From NCBI GenBank assembly GCA_963778075.1, contig CAVZTJ010000004.1:1-64000 (forward strand): a DNA stretch of 64,000 nucleotides. Reading direction: 5' to 3'. Shown in pieces: positions 25,652 to 34,856 of this stretch. The first letter of the stretch is position 1. Every line of letters starts with the position of its first letter. Source of the DNA: JASHPR01 sp963778075 (GTDB lineage Bacteria > Actinomycetota > Actinomycetes > Streptosporangiales > Streptosporangiaceae). The position numbers and the translations under genes are program-made. The notes under the pieces were generated by a model. The model was not told the DNA's origin. It saw nothing but the letters and a program-made list of their open reading frames with translations, and searched no databases.

Positions 25652-28195
25652 TCATTCCGTGCGTAGGGCGGTGGTGGTGCGGGACCCGGCGGCCCAGGCA
25701 GCGGGGCCGAGCGCGCCGGCGATGGTGATGGCCAGCCCGGCCAGGGCGAGCAGCGCGAGCTCTGAGGCGGGGTAAACGTGGACGACGCCGCCCGGGATGA
25801 ACATGGCCTGGACGCCGCCAGTGGCATGGACGACCGCGTCCTGCAGGGCCATCCCGGCCGGCAGGCCGATGATGGCGGCGGCGATCGCGGGCGGGATGGC
25901 CCAGCAGGTGACCATGGTGATGGCTTGCCGGGGTGTCATTCCGACCGCTTTGAATACTCCAAGATCGTGTACCCGCTCGCGGGTAAGCATCAGCACTGTG
26001 TTCAGCACGCCCAGCCCGGCCAGGATCGCAATGATGATCGTGATCTCGTGGACGAGAGGGGTGTCTATGAGCGCCCAGGACCCCACTCCGTGGATGCTTC
26101 CGGTGCTGATTCCCATGCCGATCACGGTCACGTCGTAACCGGGACCCAGTGCCCGCTGGATGGGTGCCTCGTAGGTTCTCTGGCTGGCCGCCTTCATCGC
26201 GGCGACGTACCACGTCACGGGCAGCTGGATGCCGGTATCGAGGAAGGTCTGCTGGCTGGTGAGCAGAGCGCCCACCGCCGCTGGGGGTTCTGGGGCGTAG
26301 ACCTCGCCGGTGATCTTGGCGGTGACCGTCTTGCCCGCTGTGATCAGGCGAATCGTCTGGCCGACCCACAGCCGGGCAGTGCCGGGGGCGGCGGTGTTCA
26401 CGACGACCTCCGCAGGGCGGGTGTACCAGGAACCCTTCGTGACATCCCAGCCGAGCCCGGCGGCGTTACCAGAGAAGGCGGTGACCGGCAGGCGCGATCC
26501 GGCGCTGGGCACGGTGGCGATGCCGGCTGCCTCTGTCAGGGTGCCAAGCGTGGCTGGCTGGGCGCGCAGCGCGGAGGCGATGGCCCGCTGCTGGCTGGGC
26601 GTGAGTGCCAGCACGTGAGGAGGAACACCGCGTCCGACCAGTACGGTGTCAGATGGCTCTGTGCCGGCGACGAGGATCTTGTGAATCGAGGAGTCCAGGC
26701 CAACCGCCAGCACCACCGCGGCCAGGGCGAACGTGACCGCTCCGGCGCTGACAGCCGATCGGGCGAGGCGGGTGAATGGGGCTGCCAGCCCGATGCTCAC
26801 CGGCCGGGGCAGAGCCAGTCTTCCAGCCAGCCGATGGGCGGCGAACCCGTGCCCAGCCCGCGGCGCTTGCCCGGCCGTGATTGCGGCGGCGGCAGACAGC
26901 CCGGCCCGTAGCGCTGGCGCTGCTGCAGCCAGCCCGGCTAGCGCGAGCAAGCCGAGCGGAAGAGCCAGATTTATCCACAACGGGACCTCAACGTGCGGGC
27001 CGGAGCCCCCGTTCAGTAGCGGGACCACCCAGTAATTGCCAAGCGCGGTCCCGGCTATCACCCCGGCTAGCGCCGGGATCCCGATCTGGGCCAGATAGGT
27101 GGCAGCCACCTGGGCCGGGGTGAACCCAATGGACTTCAGCACGCCGATCCGCCGGTAAGAGGCGACCACCGCGGCGGATACCACACTGGCGGTGATCAGC
27201 ACCGCCAGCACCAGGCTAATAGCCCCGTAGGCGATCGCGAACGGGGTGTTGATTCCCGCGCTCATGTCAATCTGGTCTGCCCCGTACAGCCAGTTGGTCC
27301 AGTTGACGACAGCCCCGGCGGGCAGCGCGTGCCTGATCTCGGCCAGATCGGCGTTGATCTGCTGGTGCGTGCCGGCGTGGGAGAAGGTGTAGAACATCTT
27401 GGTCAGCACAGGCTGGTCCTTGGGACGCAAGGCGGCGATTTCGCTGGGCAGCGCGAAAGCCTGCTCGCCGCCTGCCGCGGCCGCGACGATGCCGACGAGC
27501 TTCAAGGCCGGTTTACCCGGAGCGCTGGTGATAGTGACCGTCGCTCCGGGCGCGAGCTGGGCCGGGTTGGCGACGTCGGTGCCAAGGGCGATTTCGCCGG
27601 GCCGATTGGGCAGCCGTCCCTTAAGGAGGATGAGATGCTCCAGCGGGCCGCCTGCCGACCCGCGGCCCACCAGGGACAGCCCCTGCCCTGGAACCGTCGC
27701 ATTATCGCGGGCGAACCCGCGCGGGATCAACGGCGCGGCACCGTCATGAAGCGGCGGCGAAGCGTCGCCCCTGCGCCGGGGCTGGGGTGACCGTCTCCCA
27801 GGTTCGCCACCTCGCGCGGGCTGCCCCGGCCGGTGCCGGGTGAGAGTCTGCCCGCGAGAGGGGCGGCCGCCGCCCCCGGACGGCTGTCCCGGCGACATGC
27901 CGGAGGTAATGATGTAAGTCTCAGGGTCGCCAGCCGCCCCGGTGACTCCCGGCAGATGAGCAGTAGCAGCCAGCTCGGCGGCCGTAGCCTTGGACGCGTC
28001 GATGGACACGGCCAGGTCCGCGCAGCGCACCGCGGCGCAGTTTGCGTAATAGGCCTCATTGACATTGGTTGCCAGAGTCAGCCCCAGCACGCTTGCGGCC
28101 GCGCCCGCGCCCAGGACGCAAAAAGCCACCAAGGTCTGCACCAGGCGGCGAGCCGCCCCTCCCTTGGCGGCCGTGAATACCGCCATGCCGGTCAT
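25652..28195 (-). CDS. FtsX/MacB-like ABC permease
   Basis: 847-residue permease with duplicated FtsX cores. Helix 1 at about 20-42, then a large extracytoplasmic domain with a low-complexity Pro/Gly/Arg stretch (about 105-155). The first helix cluster is at about 315-440 with the coupling sequence ASYRRIGVLKSIGFTPAQV. A second extracytoplasmic domain follows (about 500-720), then the last cluster to 840 with RERVHDLGVFKAVGMTPRQA. The ATPase stop overlaps its ATG (ATGA). Larger than the 785- and 607-residue permeases elsewhere in the window. Likely envelope-stress or antimicrobial-peptide function given the divergent two-component genes. Confidence 0.9.
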   Translation of the reverse strand: MTGMAVFTAAKGGAARRLVQTLVAFCVLGAGAAASVLGLTLATNVNEAYYANCAAVRCADLAVSIDASKATAAELAATAHLPGVTGAAGDPETYIITSGMSPGQPSGGGGRPSRGQTLTRHRPGQPARGGEPGRRSPQPRRRGDASPPLHDGAAPLIPRGFARDNATVPGQGLSLVGRGSAGGPLEHLILLKGRLPNRPGEIALGTDVANPAQLAPGATVTITSAPGKPALKLVGIVAAAAGGEQAFALPSEIAALRPKDQPVLTKMFYTFSHAGTHQQINADLAEIRHALPAGAVVNWTNWLYGADQIDMSAGINTPFAIAYGAISLVLAVLITASVVSAAVVASYRRIGVLKSIGFTPAQVAATYLAQIGIPALAGVIAGTALGNYWVVPLLNGGSGPHVEVPLWINLALPLGLLALAGLAAAAPALRAGLSAAAAITAGQAPRAGHGFAAHRLAGRLALPRPVSIGLAAPFTRLARSAVSAGAVTFALAAVVLAVGLDSSIHKILVAGTEPSDTVLVGRGVPPHVLALTPSQQRAIASALRAQPATLGTLTEAAGIATVPSAGSRLPVTAFSGNAAGLGWDVTKGSWYTRPAEVVVNTAAPGTARLWVGQTIRLITAGKTVTAKITGEVYAPEPPAAVGALLTSQQTFLDTGIQLPVTWYVAAMKAASQRTYEAPIQRALGPGYDVTVIGMGISTGSIHGVGSWALIDTPLVHEITIIIAILAGLGVLNTVLMLTRERVHDLGVFKAVGMTPRQAITMVTCWAIPPAIAAAIIGLPAGMALQDAVVHATGGVQAMFIPGGVVHVYPASELALLALAGLAITIAGALGPAAWAAGSRTTTALRTE

Positions 28196-28995
28196 GGCCG
28201 CGCTCCTGCGGCAGGCCGACCACGCACCACGGCGGCGGTGTCGGCGACGATCCGGCCGTCTACCAGCCGCACCATTCGTTGCGCATACTTTGCGGCAAGG
28301 TCAGGGCTATGAGTGACCAGTACCAGCGTCTGGCCCGATGCGTTCAGATCCAGCAGAAGCCGGCCGATCTCCTCCCCGGCGGCCGTGTCGACCGCGCCAG
28401 TTGGCTCGTCGGCCAGCAGCACAGCCGGTTCATTGACCAGGGCGCGTGCGATCGCCACCCGCTGCCGTTCCCCGCCGGAGAGCCGCCCCGGGTAGGTGTC
28501 ACGGTAGCGGTCGATCCCGAGCTGGCTAAGCAGGTCGGCGCACCGGGCCACGGCCCTGCGCCGAGATGTTCCGGCGAGCTGGGCAGGCAGCAGTACGTTG
28601 TCGGCAACGGTCAGATCCTCCAGCAGGTTGAAGAACTGGAAGATCATCCCGACCTGGGTGCGCCGGTACCGGGCGGTCCTGGTCTCAGACAGGATGTCGA
28701 TCCGCAGCCCGCCGACGGTGATGCTGCCGCTGGTCGGCTTATCCAATCCGGCAAGCAGGTTCAGCAGCGTGGATTTGCCGCTGCCGGACGGCCCCATCAC
28801 CGCAACCGCCTCGCCAGCCCGCACCTGCATGCTGCAGTTATCCAGGGCAGCAGGGCCGCCACCCTTATAGCGTTTGGTCACCTCGCTGAGCTCGATCAGG
28901 GCATGTGCGGTCGGCGGACCTCCCCTCAGGGCACCCGGGTGTTTCGCCGTCGCAGCGGCCGGGCCGCTCCGACGGCAGCTGGTGTCATCGATCAT
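28192..28995 (-). CDS. ABC transporter ATP-binding protein (MacB/LolD type)
   Basis: 267 residues. About 30 disordered residues precede the domain. Walker A GPSGSGKST at 68-76, Q-loop GMIFQFFNLLEDLT, signature RLSGGERQRVA, Walker B AVLLADEPTGAVD, H-loop LVTHS. ATG at 28995 is chosen for its AAAGGGA ribosome-binding site; the frame is open further upstream to 29217 without a site. First gene of the operon with the permease. Divergent from the response regulator at 29238; the space between holds phased GTTA/TAAC repeats. Confidence 0.92.
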   Translation of the reverse strand: MIDDTSCRRSGPAAATAKHPGALRGGPPTAHALIELSEVTKRYKGGGPAALDNCSMQVRAGEAVAVMGPSGSGKSTLLNLLAGLDKPTSGSITVGGLRIDILSETRTARYRRTQVGMIFQFFNLLEDLTVADNVLLPAQLAGTSRRRAVARCADLLSQLGIDRYRDTYPGRLSGGERQRVAIARALVNEPAVLLADEPTGAVDTAAGEEIGRLLLDLNASGQTLVLVTHSPDLAAKYAQRMVRLVDGRIVADTAAVVRGRPAAGARP

Positions 28996-29113
28996 GCCGA
29001 AGTCCCTTTCGTTTCCGCCCCTGACCGCAAGCCGCGGGCCCGCCTGGTCGTCCAGCCAGTTGCCAACGGTCGTAATCGGAGCGCCTGTGCCCTCGGTTGT
29101 ACGGCATCGGCAA

Positions 29114-29147
29114 TAACACGGCAGTAACGCTGTTACGCCACTGTTAT
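29114..29147. promoter_or_regulatory. Symmetric TAAC/GTTA repeats at 11-bp spacing, predicted response-regulator site
   Basis: TAAC at 29114 and 29125, GTTA at 29132 and 29143, so each direct pair is one helical turn apart and the two pairs face each other around GCT (29129-29131). The whole is an imperfect 15-bp inverted repeat. It lies between the divergent ABC and two-component genes and resembles the array at 15814-15852. Confidence 0.55.
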
Positions 29148-29237
29148 CGCTGGTCAGGCATGCTGGAATAGGGCCGGAGCGCAGTTCGGCTGCGAGTATG
29201 GAGGACCGCCGAGTCACAACCGGCTGCAGGGAGAGCG

Positions 29238-29891
29238 ATGAGGGTGCTGGTGGTCGAGGATCACGCCAAGCTGGCGCTGGCGATCGCTGCCGTACTGCGT
29301 CGCGAGGGCATGGCCGCAGACGTCTGCTTCGACGGCAACGACGCGCTCGCCAAGGCTGCAGTCAGCCGTTATGACGTGATCGTGCTGGACCGCGACCTGC
29401 CCGGTCGGCACGGCGATGAGGTCTGCAGGGAACTAGCGGCTGACGGAGCTGCCGGCAGGATACTGATGCTGACCGCCCTGGCCGCGGTCGAGGACCGGGT
29501 TCAGGGCCTGGGCCTGGGCGCCGACGACTACCTGCCCAAACCGTTCAATATCGCCGAGCTTGTGGCCCGTGTCCGCGCGCTGAGCCGCCGGTCCAGCCCA
29601 GCGTTGCCCCCCATCCTGGTCCACCGTGACCTGCGCCTGGACCCGGCCCGCCGAGAGGCCACCAGGGGCGGACGGCAACTGGACCTCAGCCCCAAGGAAT
29701 TCGCGGTGCTGCAACTCCTTATGGCCGCCCGTCCGGCCGTAGTCTCGGCCGAGGCATTGCTGGAACGAGTCTGGGACGAGGCGGCCAACCCGTTCACCAA
29801 CACGGTCAAGATGACCATCAGCCGACTGCGCACCAAGCTGGGCGACCCGCCGGTCATCACCACCGTTGCCCAGGCCGGCTACCGGATCTAG
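29238..29891 (+). CDS. OmpR-family response regulator
   Basis: 217 residues. Receiver with VEDH pocket, Asp51 in VIVLDRDLP, Lys in LPKPF; C-terminal winged helix ending VKMTISRLRTKLGDPPVITT then VAQAGYRI. A close paralogue of the regulator at 15105, with the same length and spacing of motifs. The kinase gene starts 10 bp downstream. Divergent from the MacB-type ABC operon it probably controls. Confidence 0.93.
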   Translation: MRVLVVEDHAKLALAIAAVLRREGMAADVCFDGNDALAKAAVSRYDVIVLDRDLPGRHGDEVCRELAADGAAGRILMLTALAAVEDRVQGLGLGADDYLPKPFNIAELVARVRALSRRSSPALPPILVHRDLRLDPARREATRGGRQLDLSPKEFAVLQLLMAARPAVVSAEALLERVWDEAANPFTNTVKMTISRLRTKLGDPPVITTVAQAGYRI

Positions 29892-29901
29892 GGGAACGCC
29901 G

Positions 29902-31182
29902 ATGCACCTGCGCCGTTATCCCGCCACGTTGGCGGCCCGGCTGCCACGGCGGACCGTGCGGCTGCGACTAACCGCCCTGTACGGCGCGCTGTTCCTCCTC
30001 TCGGGCACTGCGCTGCTCGCCATAACCAACATCCTGGCCCGCGGCTGGCCATGGCCCCCGTTCTCTGTCACATCGAACGTTGGTGGTCCCGAACGCCAGG
30101 TGCAGACCGGCCCGCCATCGGCCGGCACCCGTAACGTATTGGCCGAGCTAGCTCACCAGCACGCGGCCGAGCGCAGCCAGTTGCTAGCCGGATCAGCCAT
30201 CGCGCTGGGTGTCATGGCGGTCGCCTCGATGGCGCTGGGCTGGTTTGTGGCCGGCCGGGTGCTACGCCCCCTGCGGCAGATGACTGCCGCCGCCCGGGCG
30301 ATCTCCGAAGACAACCTGCACGAGCGGCTGGCCGTGCCCGGCCCCGGCGATGAGCTCAAAGACCTCGGCGACACCATCGACGGCTTGCTCGACCGGCTGC
30401 AATCCGCCTTCGACGCCCAGCGCAACTTCGCCGCCAGCGCTTCTCACGAGCTGCGCACCCCGCTCACCCTCACCCACACGCTGCTGCAGATGGCGCTCAC
30501 CGACCCCCATCCCACCCTGGCCAGCTACAAGGCCATCTGCCAAGACATTCTGCAAGCCAGCGAACACCAGGAGCAGCTCATCGCAGCGCTGCTGACCCTG
30601 GCCCGCAGCCAGCGCGGACTCGAACAACGCGAACCCCTCGACCTAGCGGCCATCACCCGCGACGTCCTGAAAGCCCGGGAAGCAGACGCCACGGAGGCCA
30701 GTCTGGCTATCCGCGCCTCGATGAGCACCGCGCCCGTCCTTGGCGATCGCCGCCTCCTGGAGCAGCTTGCCGCCAACCTGATAGGCAACGCAATCCGCCA
30801 CAACACCCACGGCGGCTGGGCCGACATCCAGATTACCAACGATGCGGGCCACCCCCGGCTGAAGATCATCAACACCGGTCCCGTCATCCCGCCCGACGAA
30901 GTTCCCCGGCTACTCCAGCCCTTCCAGCGGCTGTCCTCCACCCGCACCGCCAACGACGATGGTCTCGGCCTGGGCCTGCCCATTATTGCCGCCATCGCTA
31001 AAGCCCACCACGCCACCCTCAACATCAAACCGGGGCCGCGCGGAGGCCTCAATATCGACATCAGGTTCCCCCCGGCCACCAGCACAGCCCACGTCCGGCT
31101 GGCCGACCCTCGCCACCGCATGACAGGAGCTGCTAGCCCGTCCCCGGAAAACTCACCCGATGGGCCTGCCCTGCGCAGATAG
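29902..31182 (+). CDS. Two-component sensor histidine kinase
   Basis: 426 residues. Helix 1 at about 25-45, short extracytoplasmic loop (45-95), helix 2 at 96-118, HAMP to about 170, HisKA with His182 in ASHELRTPLT, N-box NLIGNAIRHN, G-box DGLGLGLPII. The small sensor loop of about 50 residues suggests sensing within the membrane or through the ABC partner, as in BceS-like systems; that is inference. Its paralogue at 13980 has lost the equivalent N-terminus. The C-terminal 40 residues are disordered. Confidence 0.92.
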   Translation: MHLRRYPATLAARLPRRTVRLRLTALYGALFLLSGTALLAITNILARGWPWPPFSVTSNVGGPERQVQTGPPSAGTRNVLAELAHQHAAERSQLLAGSAIALGVMAVASMALGWFVAGRVLRPLRQMTAAARAISEDNLHERLAVPGPGDELKDLGDTIDGLLDRLQSAFDAQRNFAASASHELRTPLTLTHTLLQMALTDPHPTLASYKAICQDILQASEHQEQLIAALLTLARSQRGLEQREPLDLAAITRDVLKAREADATEASLAIRASMSTAPVLGDRRLLEQLAANLIGNAIRHNTHGGWADIQITNDAGHPRLKIINTGPVIPPDEVPRLLQPFQRLSSTRTANDDGLGLGLPIIAAIAKAHHATLNIKPGPRGGLNIDIRFPPATSTAHVRLADPRHRMTGAASPSPENSPDGPALRR

Positions 31183-31517
31183 ACACGCGCTGTCTCGCCA
31201 ACGGAATTTCCCGGCCTGCTCCACATTCACCGCCACGAGGTCACGCTATGCCTGGACTAGTGCCCGATGCCGTTCGGTACGTTCTTGCCGGAGATCGCTA
31301 GGGCATGTCAGAGCAGGGAGTTCTGCGCGCAGCCGCTCGCCTGTCGACCCAGCGACAGACCACCCCTAGTCGGCAGGGAGGATGTGGATAAGTGCTTCCG
31401 GCCCTGCCTCCCCGATTTTGGGGTGGTTCGGGCGTAGGGTCGGGAGCCTGGGTCCCGGTCTGACCTCCTATTCGGCTGACGCCATTTAGGACTGTCCTGC
31501 GAACGATTTGTCGGCCG

Positions 31518-31639
31518 GGATCCCAGGTTCAGGCACCCACCGGCGTGCCGGTCTGATCTGCCTGGCCTGGGAAGAGGCCGGGGTTTCACAGGTCCGACGG
31601 CCAGCGGGTGCGTGCCACCTCTTCAATCAGCGAAAAGAG
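31518..31639 (+). ncRNA. Candidate bridge RNA region of the IS110 element
   Basis: About 120 bp of noncoding sequence lie between the left-end repeat and the transposase start. In IS110-group elements the bridge RNA is encoded in the left noncoding end. This is a positional prediction only; I did not fold it or identify target- and donor-binding loops. Confidence 0.25.
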
Positions 31640-32685
31640 ATGGCAATGCCCATCGTAGAGACACGCGCAATTACTGGCGGCGTAGACACTCATGCCGATA
31701 CCCACGTCGCGGCCGCGCTTGATCCGGTCGGCGGGCTGCTCGGCGTCCGGGAGTTCCCCGTGACCGCGGCCGGCTATTCCGGGTTGCTGGGCTGGCTGGG
31801 CGGATTCGGGACGGTGTGCCTGGTCGGGATCGAGGGCACCGGCAGCTACGGCGCCGGCCTGGCCCGCCACATGTCCGCCGCCGGCGTCCGGGTCGTCGAG
31901 GTTGACCGCTCCGACCGGCAGGACCGTCGCCGCCAGGGGAAATCCGACCCGCTGGATGCGGTCAGCGCGGCCCGGGCAGCCCAGTCCGGCAGAGCCCGCG
32001 GCGCGCCCAAAGGACGCGACGGCGCGGTGGAGGCGGTCCGGGCGCTGATGGTCGCTAAGCGCAGCGCCCGCTCGGAGCGGACCCAGGCGATCAACCAGGC
32101 CCGGGCCCTGATCGTGACCGGCCCCGAGGACCTGCGCGCCCGGTTCGCCGCGCACGCTACCGCTGACCTGGTCGCCGAGCTGGCGGCCCTGCGGCCACGG
32201 CCCGGCGCTGTCGTCGGCTCCACACCCGGATCGCGCTGCGGGAACTGGGCCGCCGCGCCGAGTTCCTCGACAGCCAGATCGTCTGCCTCGACGCGCTCAT
32301 CGTGCCCCTGGTCACCGGCCACGCCCCCGGCCTGCTGGCCCGGCACGGCATCGGCGCCGACACTGCCGCGCTGCTCCTGGTTGCCGCCGGGGACCACCCC
32401 GAGCGGCTGCGCTCCGAGGCCGCCTGGGCACACCTGTGCGCCGTAGCCCCGATCCCCGCGTCCTCCGGCAAAACCGCCCGGCGCCGCCTCAACCCGGCAG
32501 GGGACCGGCAGGCCAACCACGCCCTGTGGCGGATCGTGATGACGCGGATGAGCTCGCACCCGCCGACCCGCGCCTACGTCGAACGGCGCACCGCCGAGGG
32601 CCTGTCGAAGAAGGAGATCATGCGCTGCCTGAAACGGTATGTCGCCCGCGAGGTCTACCCCCACCTCCGCCACGTCGCCGACTGA
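31640..32685 (+). pseudogene. IS110-family transposase, frameshifted
   Basis: N-terminal RuvC-like DEDD domain: GGVDTHADTHVAAAL (first Asp), VGIEGTGSYGAGLARH (Glu), KSDPLDAVSAARAA (two Asp). The C-terminal transposase_20 domain follows in a second frame: RIALRELGRRAEFL, LVTGHAPGLLARHGIGADTA, HLCAVAPIPASSGKTARRRL, with the conserved Ser in ASSGK. One base is lost near 32200-32220 between the two. About 348 residues if repaired. Start ATG 31640 or 31646. Both domains are intact apart from the shift, so an assembly error is possible. Confidence 0.8.
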
Positions 32686-32766
32686 CAGCCCCCCGAACTC
32701 CGGGGACGGCCTGACCCTCTAATCGGCTGCCGCACCCGTGCTGGCCTTCTAACGATTTGTCGGCCG

Positions 32767-33113
32767 CCCCCGGTCCAAACCATGACCGCTGCCCGCGTGA
32801 CCTAATAAGAGCCTGCCCTCCACCCGGAGTGGCCCTTCCCTGTCTTGTCCGCAAACAGCAGCCCCAGAACACCATTCTCTGAACTCCCGCAAATTGAATA
32901 CGAAAACATCATCCGAGCCATTGACAGACATAGGAGCATCGTTCGGGGGGCCTGACTAGCGGCAATGACCGGGAAGTCTGTCACTCTGGGTGATGGCCAC
33001 CGTGTGGTCCTTCCTGACCCCCAGCGGGCAGAATCCTGATGGCCGCCCGCACTCGCTCGGTGGCCAGCGCTTGGCCAGTTCCTTACCGGCTAGCCCCGCA
33101 GCGTGCCTGGGCC
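32767..33113. other. Intergenic region, nothing recognised
   Basis: 347 bp between the IS110 right end and the minus-strand element gene string. GC falls locally near 32880-32940. No family, RNA gene or strong hairpin identified. Confidence 0.4.
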
Positions 33114-33608
33114 TCACCCGGGCATCTCCCGGCGAGAGCGCCCGATGGGGGCGCCTGCGGGAAGGAGGACTGGTGGTGCGGTGCTATGCACAGGCGGGGG
33201 ATCGAGCCTGGCCTCCACGAAGACGCGCATCAGCACCGACGCGCCGCGGTCGGCGTACGGCTCCGACACGCTGACCACCTCGAAACCGGGCGCGTCGATC
33301 AGCAGCTGCGCCATCTGGCGATATTCAGCAGCGGTGCCCCAAAGCCTGATCTTCACTGGCGAGCCTCCGGTTCTGCCAGTCCCGCAACCAGGTGGCCCCG
33401 GCATCCTGATCACGTTGCCGCCACCGTTCTCCCGCTCCCGCCGCGAGGCCAGCATGAGAGGGACGATCTCGGCTACACCCTCGTCCTGTCGGGCCTGTGC
33501 TGCGTAGGCACGGAGGGCCTGGCGGCGCTGCTCGACGAGCGTGGTCCGCTCCAGGAGGGCCAGCGTGCGCAGGGTCAGCTCGTCGCGTTCGCTGAGGGAG
33601 TCAGCCAT
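33114..33608 (-). CDS. Hypothetical protein of an integrative element
   Basis: 164 residues from the ATG at 33608, which overlaps the upstream gene's TGA. The N-terminal half is helical (ERDELTLRTLALLERTTLVE QRRQALRAYAAQARQ); after a Pro/Gly linker a compact alpha/beta part reads KIRLWGTAAEYRQMAQLLID and SEPYADRGASVLMRVFVEAR. The latter looks like a small domain recurrent on actinobacterial elements. Last gene of the minus-strand string. Function unknown. Confidence 0.6.
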   Translation of the reverse strand: MADSLSERDELTLRTLALLERTTLVEQRRQALRAYAAQARQDEGVAEIVPLMLASRRERENGGGNVIRMPGPPGCGTGRTGGSPVKIRLWGTAAEYRQMAQLLIDAPGFEVVSVSEPYADRGASVLMRVFVEARLDPPPVHSTAPPVLLPAGAPIGRSRREMPG

Positions 33609-33942
33609 CGGTGGCGTCCCGCACGGCGGCAGTGATCCGCTCAGCCCACTCCGCGTCCATCCCACCCGGCCAGAGCCACTCCCCGGTTGAGTCGTCCCAC
33701 TCGTACTGCACCAGGGCGACGTAGCCGCGCCACGGCTGGCCGATCTGGCCGGCGGACAGTTCCGTGATCACCCGCTGGGCGAGCGGGTTGGGCGGGTAAT
33801 GCTCCGGGGCCAGCAGCGCGACATCGGAGGAGATGAGCCGCAGCGGGCCGGTCACGAAGCCGCCGCCGAGCGCCGGGGCATACTCGCCGCTAACGATCGC
33901 CTGGACGTCAGCCCTCTCGGTCAGCGGGTACCAGGCGGTCAT
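33601..33942 (-). CDS. Hypothetical protein of an integrative element
   Basis: 113 residues from the ATG at 33942 (MTAWYPLTERADVQAIVSGE). Contains GYVALVQYEWDDSTGEWLWP and ends AAVRDATDG. Start and stop each overlap the neighbouring genes by a few bases. No recognised domain; codon use is typical of the genome. Confidence 0.6.
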   Translation of the reverse strand: MTAWYPLTERADVQAIVSGEYAPALGGGFVTGPLRLISSDVALLAPEHYPPNPLAQRVITELSAGQIGQPWRGYVALVQYEWDDSTGEWLWPGGMDAEWAERITAAVRDATDG

Positions 33943-34148
33943 TGCCCGGCCTCTGTTCCTGCGCGCTGCTTCGCCGCAAGGTAGGTTTCCCGCAGTGCCA
34001 GGCCTGCCAGGCGCTCGGTGATGTCCAGCTCGGCGCGCTGCGACTGGTCTGGGTCCGGGCCGACCAGGAACAGCCCGCAGCAGGTGCACTGGACGCGGGC
34101 CGCGCCGGATGGGTGAGCGACAGAGGCCGAGCAGCGCTTGCAGACCAT
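33939..34148 (-). CDS. Small zinc-ribbon-like protein
   Basis: 69 residues from the ATG at 34148. Two Cys pairs, CKRC and CTCC, about 17 residues apart suggest a zinc ribbon, followed by a helical tail (ELDITERLAGLALRETYLAA). The frame stays open upstream to about 34216 with plausible sequence (LHDLSRRYDITAADVLHPDA) but no standard start, so the true N-terminus may lie there. ATGA overlap with the next gene. Confidence 0.55.
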   Translation of the reverse strand: MVCKRCSASVAHPSGAARVQCTCCGLFLVGPDPDQSQRAELDITERLAGLALRETYLAAKQRAGTEAGQ

Positions 34149-34345
34149 GGCCGCGTCGGGATGGAGGACGTCGGCGGCGGTGATGTCGTAACGGCGTGAC
34201 AGGTCATGCAGCTGACGTGCACGGGTCGCGACCAGTCAATGTCGCCGCCGGGCGGCGGCGCGGTCAGCGTGTAGTCCATTGAGCCCGGCAGGCCGATGAA
34301 CTTGCAGTCGGGGCACCGGGTGTACGGGTCGGCGGCCGCGCTCAC
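34149..34345 (-). pseudogene. Second small zinc-ribbon ORF, 3' end uncertain
   Basis: From the GTG at 34345 the frame reads SAAADPYTRCPDCKFIGLPG then DYTLTAPPPG and VHVSCMTCH, a CPDC/CMTC zinc ribbon. After about residue 52 it loses coding character and overlaps the next ribbon gene in another frame, so a frameshift near 34190 may join the two into one protein. The GTG overlaps the upstream stop (GTGA). Confidence 0.45.
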
Positions 34346-34515
34346 TGCCCGGCCTCCTGGTCTGCCTGGGCGATCCGCGTCAGGGCACGGCAAACGGTGC
34401 CGATCGCCAGGCCCTCGGCGCCAGTCAGCCGGTCAGACCAGCGCTCATACGCGTGTAGCAGCCGGTCCGCGGTCACCTCAGCCGGATGTCGGCGCTCCGG
34501 ACCCGATCCGGCCAT
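34342..34515 (-). CDS. Small hypothetical protein
   Basis: 57 residues from the ATG at 34515; a helical protein with ADRLLHAYERWSDRLTGAEG and ALTRIAQADQEAGQ. The end AGQ and stop overlap the next GTG. Similar short helical proteins occur in pSAM2-like element operons. Function unknown. Confidence 0.5.
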   Translation of the reverse strand: MAGSGPERRHPAEVTADRLLHAYERWSDRLTGAEGLAIGTVCRALTRIAQADQEAGQ

Positions 34516-34560
34516 GGCCCCGGAACTCAGCATCGGTCATCTCGCTGACCCGCTTCCCGC

Positions 34561-34856
34561 TCACTGGCCAGCCTCCGCCTCGCGTACGGGCCCGGCCGTC
34601 AGGACCCCGCCCGGCCGCGACCACATGTCGAATTCGGGGTAGGGCGCATTGCTCAGGCCCTTGTCGTAGAGCACGCTGGCCGCCTGCCACCGGAGATCCT
34701 TCCGGCCGCTGACGACCACCGACGTGCTCCACTCCCCGGTCTCCGCATTCGTCCAGACCGCGGGATCGTCGCGATCTCCAGGGCCGAGTAACCGACGCCG
34801 GCACGGGTCAGGATGGCCTTGAACCCTCGGGCGGTCAGTGGTCGGCCCGCGGTCAC
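34561..34856 (-). pseudogene. Small element protein, frameshifted
   Basis: From the GTG at 34856: RPLTARGFKAILTRAGVGYS ALEI, then after a one-base shift near 34775 DRDDPAVWTNAETGEWSTSV VVSGRK and YDKGLSNAPYPEFDMWSR. The two parts form one alpha/beta protein of about 97 residues of a type seen on actinobacterial integrative elements (RGF.A.L.RAG.x.YS.LE ... LY.KGL..APYP). Next to other frameshifted genes in the same string. Confidence 0.55.

Larger units (their letters stand above)
31461..32766 (+). mobile_element. IS110-family insertion sequence with direct-repeat ends
   Basis: A transposase gene with untranslated flanks. The left end (31461-31517) and right end (32712-32766) share TGACC, TCGGCTG and a 16-bp identical block AACGATTTGTCGGCCG (31502-31517 and 32751-32766) in direct orientation. 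There are no terminal inverted repeats, as expected for IS110 elements, whose junctions lie in short direct core repeats. The true element boundary is probably inside these blocks. Confidence 0.65.
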
